Part shown: positions 35,096 through 44,736 of the stretch, in pieces
How the letters are laid out: each line of letters opens with the position of its first letter
Position numbering within the stretch: position 1 is the first letter of the stretch
Assembly (NCBI RefSeq): GCF_033962415.1
Contig: NZ_JAVIKH010000001.1
Location: 62,001-126,000 of the forward strand
Direction: 5' to 3'
Origin: Candidatus Cetobacterium colombiensis
Lineage (GTDB): Bacteria > Fusobacteriota > Fusobacteriia > Fusobacteriales > Fusobacteriaceae
DNA: 64,000 bases
Notes under the pieces: model-generated
The model's input: the letters and a program-made list of their open reading frames with translations, nothing else
The model's database searches: none
What the model was told of the DNA's origin: nothing
Program-made: the position numbers and the translations under genes

Positions 35096-35512
35096 ATGTA
35101 TAACGTTACTAGAGAGATGTTAATAGAAGTTTTAAAAGGATATATAAAACTAGCTAAAAGTATGGATGGAGAGTTAGTAGTTTTAAATAAAGTAGATGAT
35201 GAAGCTGACGAATTCATTATTGAAAATATTAAAGATTTCAATTCTATAAAAACAAAGAAAAATGATCTGTTAGAAATTACAATTTATGTAGATGACGAAG
35301 ATGAAGTTTATGAAGAGTTTGTTATTGGAGAAGGAAAAGATCACGAAAAAATTCAAAAAAATATATTTGAAAAATATCCAAAATTCTTCAAGATTGACTC
35401 AATACCAATTAAGTCCGATTCAAAAAATTCTGGAAACACAAAAGAGAAAAAGAGTTTTGAAGCTCCACAAAATAATCATTTTCAAAAATTTATGAAAAAA
35501 AAGAGAGGTTAA
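35096..35512 (+). CDS. Hypothetical acidic protein
   Basis: 138 residues; not recognised. The N-terminal 100 residues are acidic and mixed alpha/beta (REMLIEVLKGYIKLAKSMDGELVVLNKVDDEADEF), and the last about 35 residues are a basic, probably unstructured tail ending KFMKKKRG. It has no signal peptide or membrane helix, so it is probably cytosolic; the basic tail could touch nucleic acid or ribosomes, but nothing proves this. AGGAGG precedes the ATG. Single-gene unit with a structured leader; its 3' end forms part of its terminator. Confidence 0.7.
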   Translation: MYNVTREMLIEVLKGYIKLAKSMDGELVVLNKVDDEADEFIIENIKDFNSIKTKKNDLLEITIYVDDEDEVYEEFVIGEGKDHEKIQKNIFEKYPKFFKIDSIPIKSDSKNSGNTKEKKSFEAPQNNHFQKFMKKKRG

Positions 35513-35545
35513 CTAGATTTTTCTAGTTACACTCTCTTTTTAATT
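35495..35545. terminator. Bidirectional terminator
   Basis: Stem AACTAGA / TCTAGTT (35511-35517 / 35522-35528), extended by GAGAG / CTCTC on the outside, with A and T runs on either side; it separates gene 35096 from the convergent Bat operon. Confidence 0.75.
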
Positions 35546-35580
35546 TTTTAAGCTAAAAATTATTTTTACAAATTAATAAT

Positions 35581-36981
35581 TTATCTTTTTTTATTGTTTT
35601 TAAACTTTTTTCTATCTAATACAAGGTAAATTATCACTAACAATTCTGCTAAAGATAGTAAAGTTATTATTCCAAATGCTAATTTGTAAATATTTTTATT
35701 TGTTGTTTTTTCAGTTTCTAGTAATTTTATATTAACTTCTTTTAAATTATTGCTAGAATTTGCATTATTGTTCATTCCACCCTTTTGTTGAGAAGTTATT
35801 TTTTCATTATTATTTTGTATAGGACTTCTGTTGTCAGATACAGTATTTTGAATATTATTGTTTCCTTTCACAGTTATATCTTGCGATGGAATTATTATAT
35901 CTTCATATTTTTCTGTATTTGTATTGAAATATGGAATTATAATTTCTGGAGTTTTTTCTACTCCTCCTTTTTTAGGAATAAACGCAATTTCAAATACTTT
36001 TTCATTAAAATATTGATCATCTCTAATCTCTTCATTATAACTTTTAACGCTCTGAAAAACATTAAACTCATTATTACTTTCCAAAGGCAACTTATCTATT
36101 AGAGATAAATTTCCACTTCCATATAAAGTTAGTGTCAATGTAATTGCTTGACCTACATTTACTTCTTTTCCTTTCCAAATCTCATCAAATTTCAACGTAC
36201 CAACAATATCTTTAAAATTTGCAGGTTGATCTACTGGTAGTGGCTTTATATTAATTTTTATATCTTTTCCACCTACAAGAGTTGTATTTTCATAGAAAAA
36301 ATCTCTGGTTGGTTGTCCAACTTTAACTTCTCCAGTTGTTATTGTTTTTTCTCCACTACTATTAGCTTGTAAAATACCTTTAAAAATAGTTAAATCTATA
36401 GCCTGTTTTCCATTATAATTTATTTGCTTTTGAACATAACTATTATTATTATAAGGAGTTATATCTTTTACAGAAAAATCTTGAAAATCAGGAGCTTTAA
36501 CTTGTGAGAAAGAACTTATATTTACAGTACTTATAAAATTTTCTGAAAAAGGTATCTTTTCTCCAAAATAATAAACTTCTTTTGGTAAATTAGATTGTAG
36601 TGTAAATCTATCCACCATAACTTTATCTAACTCTTTATTCTCAAGAACTTTTATATTAACGATTTTTTCTACTCCGTTATCTGTTATTACTTTTAATGTA
36701 AATTCTCCATCGTTCTTGGGTTTTAATCTATAAACATCACTTTTCATTGAAGTAGTCTTTCCATTTATTACATTATAACTATTACTTGATCCTCTAGATA
36801 AAACATCAAAATTATCTATTCCTTCGATTTTATATTTTTCTTTGTCTTCATTTACAAAAGAAACTTCTAAATTAAAAACCTCATATTTTGAAGGAGATGA
36901 ATTTGACAAATTAACAACTAACTCTGAAAAACTTAATTTACAAAGTAGTAGCATCATAAAAAATAAACTTATTTTTTTCAT
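35581..36981 (-). CDS. batD: BatD-like protein
   Basis: 466 residues: signal peptide (MKKISLFFMMLLLCKLSFS), a long beta-rich periplasmic region in which surface-protein-like Ig domains repeat (LPKEVYYFGEKIPFSENF; GKEVNVGQAITLTLTLYGSGNLSLID), an Asn/Gln-rich linker (about 385-415) and one C-terminal membrane helix before KFKNNKKR. This is the BatD (oxygen tolerance) layout. It is the last gene of the Bat operon. Bat proteins support stress tolerance and envelope integrity in Bacteroides, Leptospira and Francisella; their biochemistry is not settled. Confidence 0.88.
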   Translation of the reverse strand: MKKISLFFMMLLLCKLSFSELVVNLSNSSPSKYEVFNLEVSFVNEDKEKYKIEGIDNFDVLSRGSSNSYNVINGKTTSMKSDVYRLKPKNDGEFTLKVITDNGVEKIVNIKVLENKELDKVMVDRFTLQSNLPKEVYYFGEKIPFSENFISTVNISSFSQVKAPDFQDFSVKDITPYNNNSYVQKQINYNGKQAIDLTIFKGILQANSSGEKTITTGEVKVGQPTRDFFYENTTLVGGKDIKINIKPLPVDQPANFKDIVGTLKFDEIWKGKEVNVGQAITLTLTLYGSGNLSLIDKLPLESNNEFNVFQSVKSYNEEIRDDQYFNEKVFEIAFIPKKGGVEKTPEIIIPYFNTNTEKYEDIIIPSQDITVKGNNNIQNTVSDNRSPIQNNNEKITSQQKGGMNNNANSSNNLKEVNIKLLETEKTTNKNIYKLAFGIITLLSLAELLVIIYLVLDRKKFKNNKKR

Positions 36982-36993
36982 TCGCTCTCTCCT

Positions 36994-37722
36994 TTACCAT
37001 CTATTTTCACTATTTTTATTTTCACTAGTATTTAAAACTCTTTCATTATTCTTGAAAGCCTGTGTCTCATTTCCCTCTAATCTTTGCATGATACTTCTTA
37101 ACTCCTCTTCTTTTTGCTTCATAGCCTTTTCTTCAGGTGTTAAATTATTTCCAGAAGATCCCTTTTGCTTTTGATCTTGTTTTTCCTGTTTGTCTTGATT
37201 CTGTTGACTCTCATTGTTCTGTTGCTGATCTTGTTTCGGGTTATCTTTTTGATCATTTTGATTTTGCTTATCATTCTGATTCTCTTGATTTTTTTCTTTA
37301 TCTTGCTGATTCTGATCATTATTTTCATTTGAATCTTGATTATTATTTTGTTCTTGTTTGTCTTGATTTTGTTGATTTTTATCATTTTGTTCCTGGTTCT
37401 GATTATCCTGTTGTTGATTTTGCTTTTGATTATCTTTCTGATCATCTTTATTTTGCTGATTTTGTTGCTGTTGTTTTTGCTCTTCATTTAATTTACTTTG
37501 AATAATCTCATAGTTTTTCTTTATATTTAAATCTTCATTGGTATCCATAGCTTGTTTATATTCTTCTAAAGCTTCTTTAGATTTATTTTCTTTAGCTAAA
37601 GCATTCCCTTGAACAAATTTTAAATATCCAGGATTTTCTTTAGATTTATTAGCTTTTATATCCAATAAACCAAAAATTATTAATCCAATTCCAATAAGAA
37701 AGAGCAATATTTTCTTAAACAT
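36994..37722 (-). CDS. batC: BatC-like TPR protein with Gln/Asn-rich region
   Basis: 242 residues: one N-terminal membrane helix (5-20), a TPR-like pair (NPGYLKFVQGNALAKENKSKEALEEYKQAM, about 30-78), then about 107 residues (80-187) made almost only of Gln, Asn, Asp, Lys and Glu, then a short helical end (TPEEKAMKQKEEELRSIMQRLEGNE). TPR proteins called BatB/BatC occupy this place in Bat operons and are thought to scaffold the VWA proteins. The low-complexity block is encoded by a repetitive stretch (37150-37480) that gives long shadow ORFs on both strands. Overlaps the VWA gene upstream by 8 bases. Confidence 0.8.
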   Translation of the reverse strand: MFKKILLFLIGIGLIIFGLLDIKANKSKENPGYLKFVQGNALAKENKSKEALEEYKQAMDTNEDLNIKKNYEIIQSKLNEEQKQQQQNQQNKDDQKDNQKQNQQQDNQNQEQNDKNQQNQDKQEQNNNQDSNENNDQNQQDKEKNQENQNDKQNQNDQKDNPKQDQQQNNESQQNQDKQEKQDQKQKGSSGNNLTPEEKAMKQKEEELRSIMQRLEGNETQAFKNNERVLNTSENKNSENRW

Positions 37723-38677
37723 ATTCCCCCTCCTTTTCTCTTCTTCTTAAAAAATAACCTATAAGGATAAATATTAAACCTAAACCTAATGGGTATTGGT
37801 AATATTTTTCATAAATATTTAATTTCTCCTCTCTTTGAGAAGTTTTATCTAATTTTCCAATATCTTGTATTAATTTTTTATAGTTATTGTTATTAAGATT
37901 ATCAAGTTGGTAATAAGCTCCACCGCTCTCTTTAGCTAACTCTTTTAAGAAACTGTCATTTAATTTTGATACAACAACATTCCCTTTATCATCTTTTATA
38001 AAACCATTATCTATAGGAATAACACTTCCTTCATCAGTTCCTACACCAAATATAAATGTCTTGATTTTATTATCTTTTACATAATTTAAAACTTCTTGAT
38101 TTTTTTCTCCACCATCAGAAAATATAATCACATTTTTATCCTTAGCATCTGTTTTTTCAAATGATTTATTAGCTAACTTTAAGCCCTCTAAAAGTTCTGT
38201 TCCTCCTCCAGAGATAAGCTTACTATCTATTGCATCTATGTAGTTCTTTGCCATAAAATAGTCATCTGTCAATGGCATTTGAATATATGCACTATCAGAA
38301 AATGGTATTATTCCTACTCTATCTCCTTTTAAATTATCAAGAATCCCTCTTAATTCAGCTTTACTTGTTTCTAATCTATTTGGATAAGTGTCTTCAGCTA
38401 ACATTGACTTTGATATATCCATAAGTACATATAAGTCACTACCTTGAACTTTTATATTTTCTTCCTCTTTTAGTTTTTGAGGAGACAACAAAGCTAAGAA
38501 AACTAAACTAGTACCTAATGATATCAAGATTCCTTTTACAGCCATTATGAATATATCTTTTTTCCAACCTATTTTTTCTAAAATTTTCTCTCTTTTTCTT
38601 ATACCTAATATTATAAATAAAATAGTTAAAATAGGGATAACTACAAGTTTAATATTAGACATGCTTCCAAATTCCAT
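37715..38677 (-). CDS. batB: VWA-domain protein BatB
   Basis: 320 residues: two N-terminal membrane helices, a von Willebrand factor A domain with MIDAS motif DISKS (VLMDISKSM) and IIFSDGGEKN, and a C-terminal membrane helix followed by LRRREKEGE. The VWA domain should face the periplasm and bind partner proteins through a metal ion. It follows BatA after 11 bases; the two are paralogues. The start, ATG at 38677, has a GGAGG a few bases upstream. Confidence 0.9.
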   Translation of the reverse strand: MEFGSMSNIKLVVIPILTILFIILGIRKREKILEKIGWKKDIFIMAVKGILISLGTSLVFLALLSPQKLKEEENIKVQGSDLYVLMDISKSMLAEDTYPNRLETSKAELRGILDNLKGDRVGIIPFSDSAYIQMPLTDDYFMAKNYIDAIDSKLISGGGTELLEGLKLANKSFEKTDAKDKNVIIFSDGGEKNQEVLNYVKDNKIKTFIFGVGTDEGSVIPIDNGFIKDDKGNVVVSKLNDSFLKELAKESGGAYYQLDNLNNNNYKKLIQDIGKLDKTSQREEKLNIYEKYYQYPLGLGLIFILIGYFLRRREKEGEYV

Positions 38678-38688
38678 AACTATCCCTC

Positions 38689-39648
38689 CTATGGTATTCT
38701 TATATATTTAAAGTATTCGAAAAATACTCCTATTAAAAGTAAAATAAGTGCAGCTTTTAGAAATTGTTCAAAATACTCAGTTATATCATAAACACTTCTA
38801 CTATCAATTTTTGATTTTTCTAAATTGTTTATCTCATTGAATATATTTTGAAACTCTTTTGAATCACTTGCTCTAAAGTATTTTCCATCTGTTGTTTGAG
38901 CAATAGAATCTAAAAGGTTTTCATCTAACTCTTTATTTTGTATGTAAGATGTTCCAAAAAAACCTGCTACAGGAATCTCTTTTGCTCCTATTCCTATAGT
39001 GTAAACTTTTATTCCCAAGCTTTTAGCTACTTCTGCTGCTCCAGTAGGACTCATTTCACCAGAGTTATTTTCTCCATCAGTCATAAGAATAACAACTTTC
39101 GATTTAGAATTTGAATCTTTTAATCTATTTAATGCAACTCCTAATCCCATACCAATAGCTGTTCTATTGTTACTTGTTATATCGTCTGTAGTTATAGTTG
39201 AAATCATATTTTTTAACACATTATGATCAAAGGTCAATGGAACTTTTGTATAGGCTTCTCCACCAAAAACAACTAGTGACAATCTATCGTTAGGTCTTTT
39301 ATCTATAAATTCTTTTAAGAGTTCTTTAGATTTTTCTAGACGATTTGGATTAAAATCTCTAGCTTCCATAGATTTAGATAAATCTAAAGCTATAACTATA
39401 TCAATACCATCTTTTTTTACAACTTTTCCCTCTCTTGTCAGTTGAGGTCGAGCTAATGCTAAAATCATAAGTACTGTTGATAAATATATAAAAACTTTTC
39501 CCAATAGATGTTTTTTACTTCCAGTTGAATGCTTTTTAATTATCTGTATCCCTGGAACTTTTATAGCACCTTGAGATCTTTTTCTAAAAAATAGATAGGT
39601 CACTATGGGAATTAGTAATAATATATAAGGCAATTTAAAATTATACAT
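38689..39648 (-). CDS. batA: VWA-domain protein BatA
   Basis: 319 residues with two N-terminal membrane helices, a VWA domain with MIDAS DLSKS (IALDLSKSM), GMGLGVALNRLK and ILMTDGENN, and a C-terminal helix (FLKAALILLLIGVFFEYF). Its order before BatB and its closer match to the Bacteroides BatA layout give the name. It overlaps the upstream gene by 8 bases. Confidence 0.9.
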   Translation of the reverse strand: MYNFKLPYILLLIPIVTYLFFRKRSQGAIKVPGIQIIKKHSTGSKKHLLGKVFIYLSTVLMILALARPQLTREGKVVKKDGIDIVIALDLSKSMEARDFNPNRLEKSKELLKEFIDKRPNDRLSLVVFGGEAYTKVPLTFDHNVLKNMISTITTDDITSNNRTAIGMGLGVALNRLKDSNSKSKVVILMTDGENNSGEMSPTGAAEVAKSLGIKVYTIGIGAKEIPVAGFFGTSYIQNKELDENLLDSIAQTTDGKYFRASDSKEFQNIFNEINNLEKSKIDSRSVYDITEYFEQFLKAALILLLIGVFFEYFKYIRIP

Positions 39649-40348
39649 CGTTCTTTTTCTCCTTTCTTAATCTATCTACTATCTCTAATGCTTTTCTTTT
39701 ATACTCTGAACATTCTCCATCTCTATTAGGAGCAAATTTCAAATAATCCATTTTTTTTATAAATTCAATATCCTCTTCTTCTAAAGGTGAAACAAGTTTA
39801 TATTCTCCACCTAAAAAGTTCGTGTTATAACTATTATCTATATAACGACGAAGTTCTAAACTTACTTTCTCTCTCCAATTATCATTAGTAACCTTAGACA
39901 TCCCCTTTTTAAATATAACATATGGATTTTTAGCTCTATCTACTAAATATATAAAGAAAGATGTTATCACAGCTATTACTCCAGCTAAAATTGTTAAAAT
40001 ACCCATATGAGGATAGTCTTGATCTATATAACGATTATTTGGATTGGATAAAGCCTCATAAATTTCCTTTTCATTTGGTTCTATAGTAGATACTACATCT
40101 ATTTTTAATTTTTTATCACCTAATACAACTTCGTTCTCACCAACTTTATAAGTTGTAAATGTAACAATAAAAGAACCATCTTTTTCTTCACTTAAAGAGT
40201 CTATTTTATAATCTTCCAAAGATTTTTCAATTTCACTTTTATTGACCTCTCCATCTATTTTTAGAGTTATCTTGTCTCCAATATTATAAGTCTTTGCAAA
40301 GGATAGGAGAGAGAACAATAAAAATATACCTACTAGTTTTTCCTTCAT
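39641..40348 (-). CDS. BatI-like membrane protein
   Basis: 235 residues: signal peptide, a beta-rich external part of about 95 residues, one membrane helix (MGILTILAGVIAVITSFFIYLV, about 117-138) and a cytosolic helical tail. It holds the place between DUF58 and BatA where BatI or DUF4381-type proteins are found in aerotolerance operons. The name is by position and topology. Overlaps the DUF58 gene by four bases. Confidence 0.7.
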   Translation of the reverse strand: MKEKLVGIFLLFSLLSFAKTYNIGDKITLKIDGEVNKSEIEKSLEDYKIDSLSEEKDGSFIVTFTTYKVGENEVVLGDKKLKIDVVSTIEPNEKEIYEALSNPNNRYIDQDYPHMGILTILAGVIAVITSFFIYLVDRAKNPYVIFKKGMSKVTNDNWREKVSLELRRYIDNSYNTNFLGGEYKLVSPLEEEDIEFIKKMDYLKFAPNRDGECSEYKRKALEIVDRLRKEKKNDV

Positions 40349-41175
40349 CGCACTCTACCTCTATTAAAAAATTTTGACATCTCCTTTACATAATCTTCTC
40401 CCACATACAAGTTTATACCATTTGTAATTTTATTTATATTAAAATCACTACTATTTTCTTTATAGTTTTCAATAACAATTTGTTCTCCTGTTTCAGAATC
40501 TTCAAGAGTAAAAATTGCTCCCAAAGGAAGAGATTCATACTTTCTATCAGCTATTCTAATTGATATTATTTCATGTCTTTGAGATAAAATCTTTAATTCT
40601 TTCTCATAATTTTCATCTAAAAAGTCAGAAATTAAAAATATTATAGCTCTTCTTTTGAAAACTTTTCCAAAATATCTAAGAGCTCCTGAAATATCAGTTT
40701 TATCTCCTTTGGGATTAATAGTTAATAAATTTTCTATAATTGACAATGTATGTTTTTTCCCTTTTTTTAATGGAATAACTTTTTCTATCTCGTTAGAAAA
40801 GAACATTGCTCCAACTCTATCTCCATTTTTATTTGCACTAAATGCTAAACTCCCAACTAATTCTGTTATTAAATCCAACTTATCTTTAAAACGATTAGAT
40901 GCAGAAATATCTACCAATAGAAATACTGAAAGTTCTCTTTCTTCTACAAACTCTTTTACATAAGCTTTCCTTTGTCTAGCTGTAACCTTCCAATCTATCT
41001 TTTTAACATCATCCCCTGGAGTATATCTTCTAATATCAGCAAACTCCATTCCATTACCTTTTAAACAAGAGTGATATTGACCTGCAAAAATATTATCTGA
41101 TAATATAGTGGCCTTTATCTCTATTGTTTTAATTCTTTTTAAAAGCTCTTTTTTGCTTTCTATTTTATCTTCCAT
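40345..41175 (-). CDS. DUF58 protein of Bat operon
   Basis: 276 residues from ATG 41175, preceded by AGGAG at a 5-base spacing; an in-frame GTG at 41181 lies on the ribosome site and is rejected. The DUF58 signature is clear: FADIRRYTPGDDVKKIDWKVTAR, followed by a VWA-like fold with LLVDISASNRF. No membrane helices. It works with the MoxR ATPase just upstream; together they are thought to act as a chaperone-like pair on the VWA proteins. Confidence 0.92.
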   Translation of the reverse strand: MEDKIESKKELLKRIKTIEIKATILSDNIFAGQYHSCLKGNGMEFADIRRYTPGDDVKKIDWKVTARQRKAYVKEFVEERELSVFLLVDISASNRFKDKLDLITELVGSLAFSANKNGDRVGAMFFSNEIEKVIPLKKGKKHTLSIIENLLTINPKGDKTDISGALRYFGKVFKRRAIIFLISDFLDENYEKELKILSQRHEIISIRIADRKYESLPLGAIFTLEDSETGEQIVIENYKENSSDFNINKITNGINLYVGEDYVKEMSKFFNRGRVR

Positions 41176-41184
41176 AGCCACTCC

Positions 41185-42114
41185 TTATGGTAAAATTACT
41201 GTTTTTAAGATATCATCTATTATGTCTTCTACTTTTTTATCATCCGCTTCAGCCTCATAAGTTAAAATTAATCTATGACGTAAAACATCATAAATAACTT
41301 TTTTAATATCTTGAGGCATAACAAAATCTCTATTATCTAAAAATGCTGCAGCTTTAGATGCCATAACTAGACTAATACTCGCTCTAGGAGATGCTCCACA
41401 AGCTATATAATCTGAGTGTTCTCTTGTTTTAAAAACAATATCTAAAATATATTTTTTTAATTTTGGGTCTATTGTTACTTTTTTTATTGTTTCTTTTATC
41501 TCTTCTAAATCTTGTAGTGTTACTATTGTATTAATTGAAATATCAGAAAACTCTTTCTTTCCTGTTAAAAGATCTAAAATTTCCATCTCTTCCTCATAAG
41601 TAGGATATTCTATTTTTACTTTCATTAAAAATCTATCTTGTTGAGCCTCAGGAAGTGGGTATGTCCCATCTTGCTCTATTGGGTTTTGAGTAGCCAAAAC
41701 AATAAAAGGTTTATCTAACTTAAATGTTTCATTGGCTATAGTAACTTGCTTCTCTTGCATTGCTTCTAATAAAGCTGACTGCACTTTAGCTGGAGCTCTA
41801 TTTATTTCATCCGCTAAAACTATATTAGCAAAAATAGGTCCTTTTTTTACATGAAACTCTCCTGTTTTTTCATTATACATCTCTGTTCCTATAATATCAC
41901 TTGGTAGTAAGTCTGGTGTAAACTGAATTCTAGAGAAACTTAACCCCAATGTTTCTGCAATTGTGTTAACAGTTAACGATTTTGCTAATCCAGGAAGACC
42001 TTCTAAAAGAATATGGTTTCCTGTTAAGATTCCAATAAGAATTTTCTCTACCATATCCTTTTGGCCAATCACCTTTTTAGAAATCTCATTTTTTAATGCA
42101 TTAATTCTTTCCAT
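41185..42114 (-). CDS. MoxR-family AAA+ ATPase
   Basis: 309 residues. Walker A GLPGLAKS (about 36-43), Walker B VLADEINRAPAKVQ, sensor ATQNPIEQDGTYPLPEAQQDRF and GASPRAS near the end are all normal for MoxR. First gene of the Bat operon, GGAGG before the start. It couples ATP use to remodelling or activation of the VWA partners in the membrane. Confidence 0.94.
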   Translation of the reverse strand: MERINALKNEISKKVIGQKDMVEKILIGILTGNHILLEGLPGLAKSLTVNTIAETLGLSFSRIQFTPDLLPSDIIGTEMYNEKTGEFHVKKGPIFANIVLADEINRAPAKVQSALLEAMQEKQVTIANETFKLDKPFIVLATQNPIEQDGTYPLPEAQQDRFLMKVKIEYPTYEEEMEILDLLTGKKEFSDISINTIVTLQDLEEIKETIKKVTIDPKLKKYILDIVFKTREHSDYIACGASPRASISLVMASKAAAFLDNRDFVMPQDIKKVIYDVLRHRLILTYEAEADDKKVEDIIDDILKTVILP

Positions 42115-42196
42115 ATTTTCCTCCTAAATTTTTTTATTTATTATATTATATATCTTATTATACTCTAATAATTAAAAATCCCTAGATTTTTTGACG

Positions 42197-42231
42197 AAAA
42201 AAAAGGAGTAAAAGTTTTATACTTTTACTCC
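42197..42231 (-). terminator. Terminator of GGDEF/EAL gene
   Basis: 11-bp stem GGAGTAAAAGT / ACTTTTACTCC (42205-42215 / 42221-42231) and eight U residues on the minus strand. Confidence 0.85.
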
Positions 42232-42237
42232 AACACT

Positions 42238-44589
42238 TTATAAAATCATCTCTTCTATCTCTTTTTTTGGAAGAGGTCTTGAAAATAAATATCCTTGAAT
42301 ATAGTCAGCTTTCATATATTTCAATAAACATAAATCTTCAGTTGTTTCAACTCCTTCTGCAACAACTTTTAAATTTAATGCATGAGCCGTATCTATACAC
42401 AGTTTTACAAGGGTTCTGTACTCTTCACTATCTTTCATTCCCCATATAAAACTTTTATCAATTTTGATATTTGTAAGTGGTATTTTTACTAGATAACTAA
42501 AAGATGAATATCCAGTTCCAAAGTCATCTAGTGAAATTTTAACTCCAATATCTTTTAACTCTTTAATTTTAAGGATATTTTCATTTATATTTTGAAGTAA
42601 AACAGTCTCTGTAATTTCTATACCTACACAGCTAGGATCAACATCTATTTCTGATATAATTTTTTTCATACTTCTTACAAAATTATGTTTCATAATTTGA
42701 ATAGCTGAAATATTAACTGATACAATAATTTTATCTTCTCTGTTTTCATTTATTTTTTTTGCAAAAGAAAATGCACTTCTCGTTATAAATTTTCCAATTT
42801 CGTCAATCAATACTGATTTTTCCATTATATTAATAATCTCTATTATTGGAACTTTTCTATATTTATCATTGTTCCATCTCAATAGAGCCTCTAGTCCTAT
42901 TAATTCATTTGAACAAGTGTATTGAGGTTGGTAATAAAGTTCTAACTCTTCCCTGTCTAAAGCATTTCTTAAGTCTTGCTCAATCTCTTCATTTAGACAT
43001 CTTTTTTTATCTAAATCTCTATTATAAAAGACATATTGATTTTTACCTTGATCTTTAGCTTTATATAAAGCTAAATCTCCTTTAGTTAAAAAGTTATCAA
43101 TAGTTTCTTCTCCAGTATTTCCAGTAACGATTCCAATACTAGCAGAAAGTTTGCTAAACTTCATCTTTTTACCATTTAAAAGGTTAAGAATCTTTTCTGC
43201 TATTTCTGTAGCTGTTTCTCTTCCCATTTTCCCTTCCCAAACAATTACAAACTCGTCTCCACCAATTCTAGATACAAATCCACATTCACATATTCTTTGT
43301 AAATCTTCTCCAAACTCAATTAGTATTTCATCTCCATGTTGATGACCATAGTTATCATTTAAGTATTTAAAATTATCTAAATCCATAAACATAATTGTTG
43401 CATCCGCATCTTTTGAAGTTAAATTAGTTTCAACATAATTATAAAGTCCTCTTCTATTAGCTAATCCTGTTAAAGAGTCAGTATAAGCCATTCTTTTTAT
43501 TCTAGCTTCTTGACTTTTAACTTCTGTTACATCTCTCATAGTACAAATAATTCCTATAACTTCTCCAGAGATATCAATAATTGGTGATTTAAAAACTTCT
43601 AGAATTCTCTCTCCTAAAGATGTTCTTAAACTTCTAACTAAATTGATATTATTTTTATTATATATTACATCTTTATCTTCTATAGCAATACTTTCGCAAT
43701 ACTTTTTTCCTAAAAAATCCTCTTCTCTCAATATTAAATGAGACATCTCATTAATATTAGTAAGTTTATAGAATGTTGAATTACTTTGAATAATTTCACC
43801 CTTTCTATTTTTGGTAAATACAGCAAATGGCATATTTTCTAAAAGGATATCAAATTTAACATCTTTATTTTTTAAATCAGTTATATCCCTTGCAATTCCC
43901 ATTGTTCCTAAAATATTATCTCTTCCATCAACAACAGGAACTTTGTATATATTAAATTGCTTATATCCTTTTTTCCCAGGAATAATTTCATCAAATATAA
44001 GTTGTTTTCTTTCTGTCATAACTTTTAAATCGTATTGACGACAATTTTCCCCTATCATTCCGTCCCATACAAATTGATCATCTCGTCCTCTAATTGTTTC
44101 AAAATCTTTACCACAATGTTCTTTAAACTCATTGTTTACAATCATGTATTCGCTATTTTTATTTTTAAACCATGCCATATAAGGAATGTTATCCAATAAA
44201 GTATAAAATTTTAATTTATTTTCTTCTGCCTCTTCTTTTATTGATAGAGTTTCTTTCAACTTATCTAAAATCAGTCGAATCTCTTTTATAGAGTATGGTT
44301 TTAAAATAAAATTCTCTGCTCCCCTTTTGATATAATCAGATGGTCTTTCTTCTTTCATAATATTTACAGTTACAATTATTCTATTTGTTTTATTTTTAAA
44401 ATATTCAAATATATAATCATTATAACTATCCACTATTATAAAATCATATTGTTTTGAATCTACTCTTAAGTAATCTATTATGTTTAAAAAGTCGAAACTA
44501 TAATCTTGTAATAGGTGTAACCCCAATTCTTCAAGTGCTATTTTAGTATTTTCGCTTTCATGTAAAATTAAAACCTTTGATTTTTTCAT
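42238..44589 (-). CDS. Receiver-like/PAS/PAS/GGDEF/EAL protein
   Basis: 783 residues: a degenerate response-regulator receiver (1-125, with YDFIIVDSYND and ENFILKPYS), two PAS domains (about 130-245 and 250-370), a GGDEF domain with intact GGDEF at 443-447, and an EAL domain with EAL at 567-569 and DDFGTGYSS. Both catalytic sites look intact, so it may make or break c-di-GMP; which dominates cannot be told. No membrane helix. It is a single gene. A partner histidine kinase is not adjacent. Confidence 0.93.
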   Translation of the reverse strand: MKKSKVLILHESENTKIALEELGLHLLQDYSFDFLNIIDYLRVDSKQYDFIIVDSYNDYIFEYFKNKTNRIIVTVNIMKEERPSDYIKRGAENFILKPYSIKEIRLILDKLKETLSIKEEAEENKLKFYTLLDNIPYMAWFKNKNSEYMIVNNEFKEHCGKDFETIRGRDDQFVWDGMIGENCRQYDLKVMTERKQLIFDEIIPGKKGYKQFNIYKVPVVDGRDNILGTMGIARDITDLKNKDVKFDILLENMPFAVFTKNRKGEIIQSNSTFYKLTNINEMSHLILREEDFLGKKYCESIAIEDKDVIYNKNNINLVRSLRTSLGERILEVFKSPIIDISGEVIGIICTMRDVTEVKSQEARIKRMAYTDSLTGLANRRGLYNYVETNLTSKDADATIMFMDLDNFKYLNDNYGHQHGDEILIEFGEDLQRICECGFVSRIGGDEFVIVWEGKMGRETATEIAEKILNLLNGKKMKFSKLSASIGIVTGNTGEETIDNFLTKGDLALYKAKDQGKNQYVFYNRDLDKKRCLNEEIEQDLRNALDREELELYYQPQYTCSNELIGLEALLRWNNDKYRKVPIIEIINIMEKSVLIDEIGKFITRSAFSFAKKINENREDKIIVSVNISAIQIMKHNFVRSMKKIISEIDVDPSCVGIEITETVLLQNINENILKIKELKDIGVKISLDDFGTGYSSFSYLVKIPLTNIKIDKSFIWGMKDSEEYRTLVKLCIDTAHALNLKVVAEGVETTEDLCLLKYMKADYIQGYLFSRPLPKKEIEEMIL

Positions 44590-44676
44590 TTAACTCCCTT
44601 TACTCCTAATCTTTGTAAATCTAACAAGCGTTTTTTATTATTTTAACATATTTTCTATTTATTTAAAATATTAATA

Positions 44677-44705
44677 TTGAAATTATAATGTTTTGATAAT
44701 ATAAT
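44677..44705 (+). promoter_or_regulatory. Promoter of HAD phosphatase gene
   Basis: TTGAAA (44677-44682), 17-base spacer, TATAAT (44700-44705). Confidence 0.7.
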
Positions 44706-44736
44706 ATTTATAAAAACTTGTTTCAGGGGGATAATA

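Noticed and set aside
37137-37505. Long open frames on both strands over the BatC low-complexity region, and a possible CRISPR-like repeat
   Set aside because: They are by-products of repetitive Gln/Asn/Asp codons; the units are short and irregular with no spacers.
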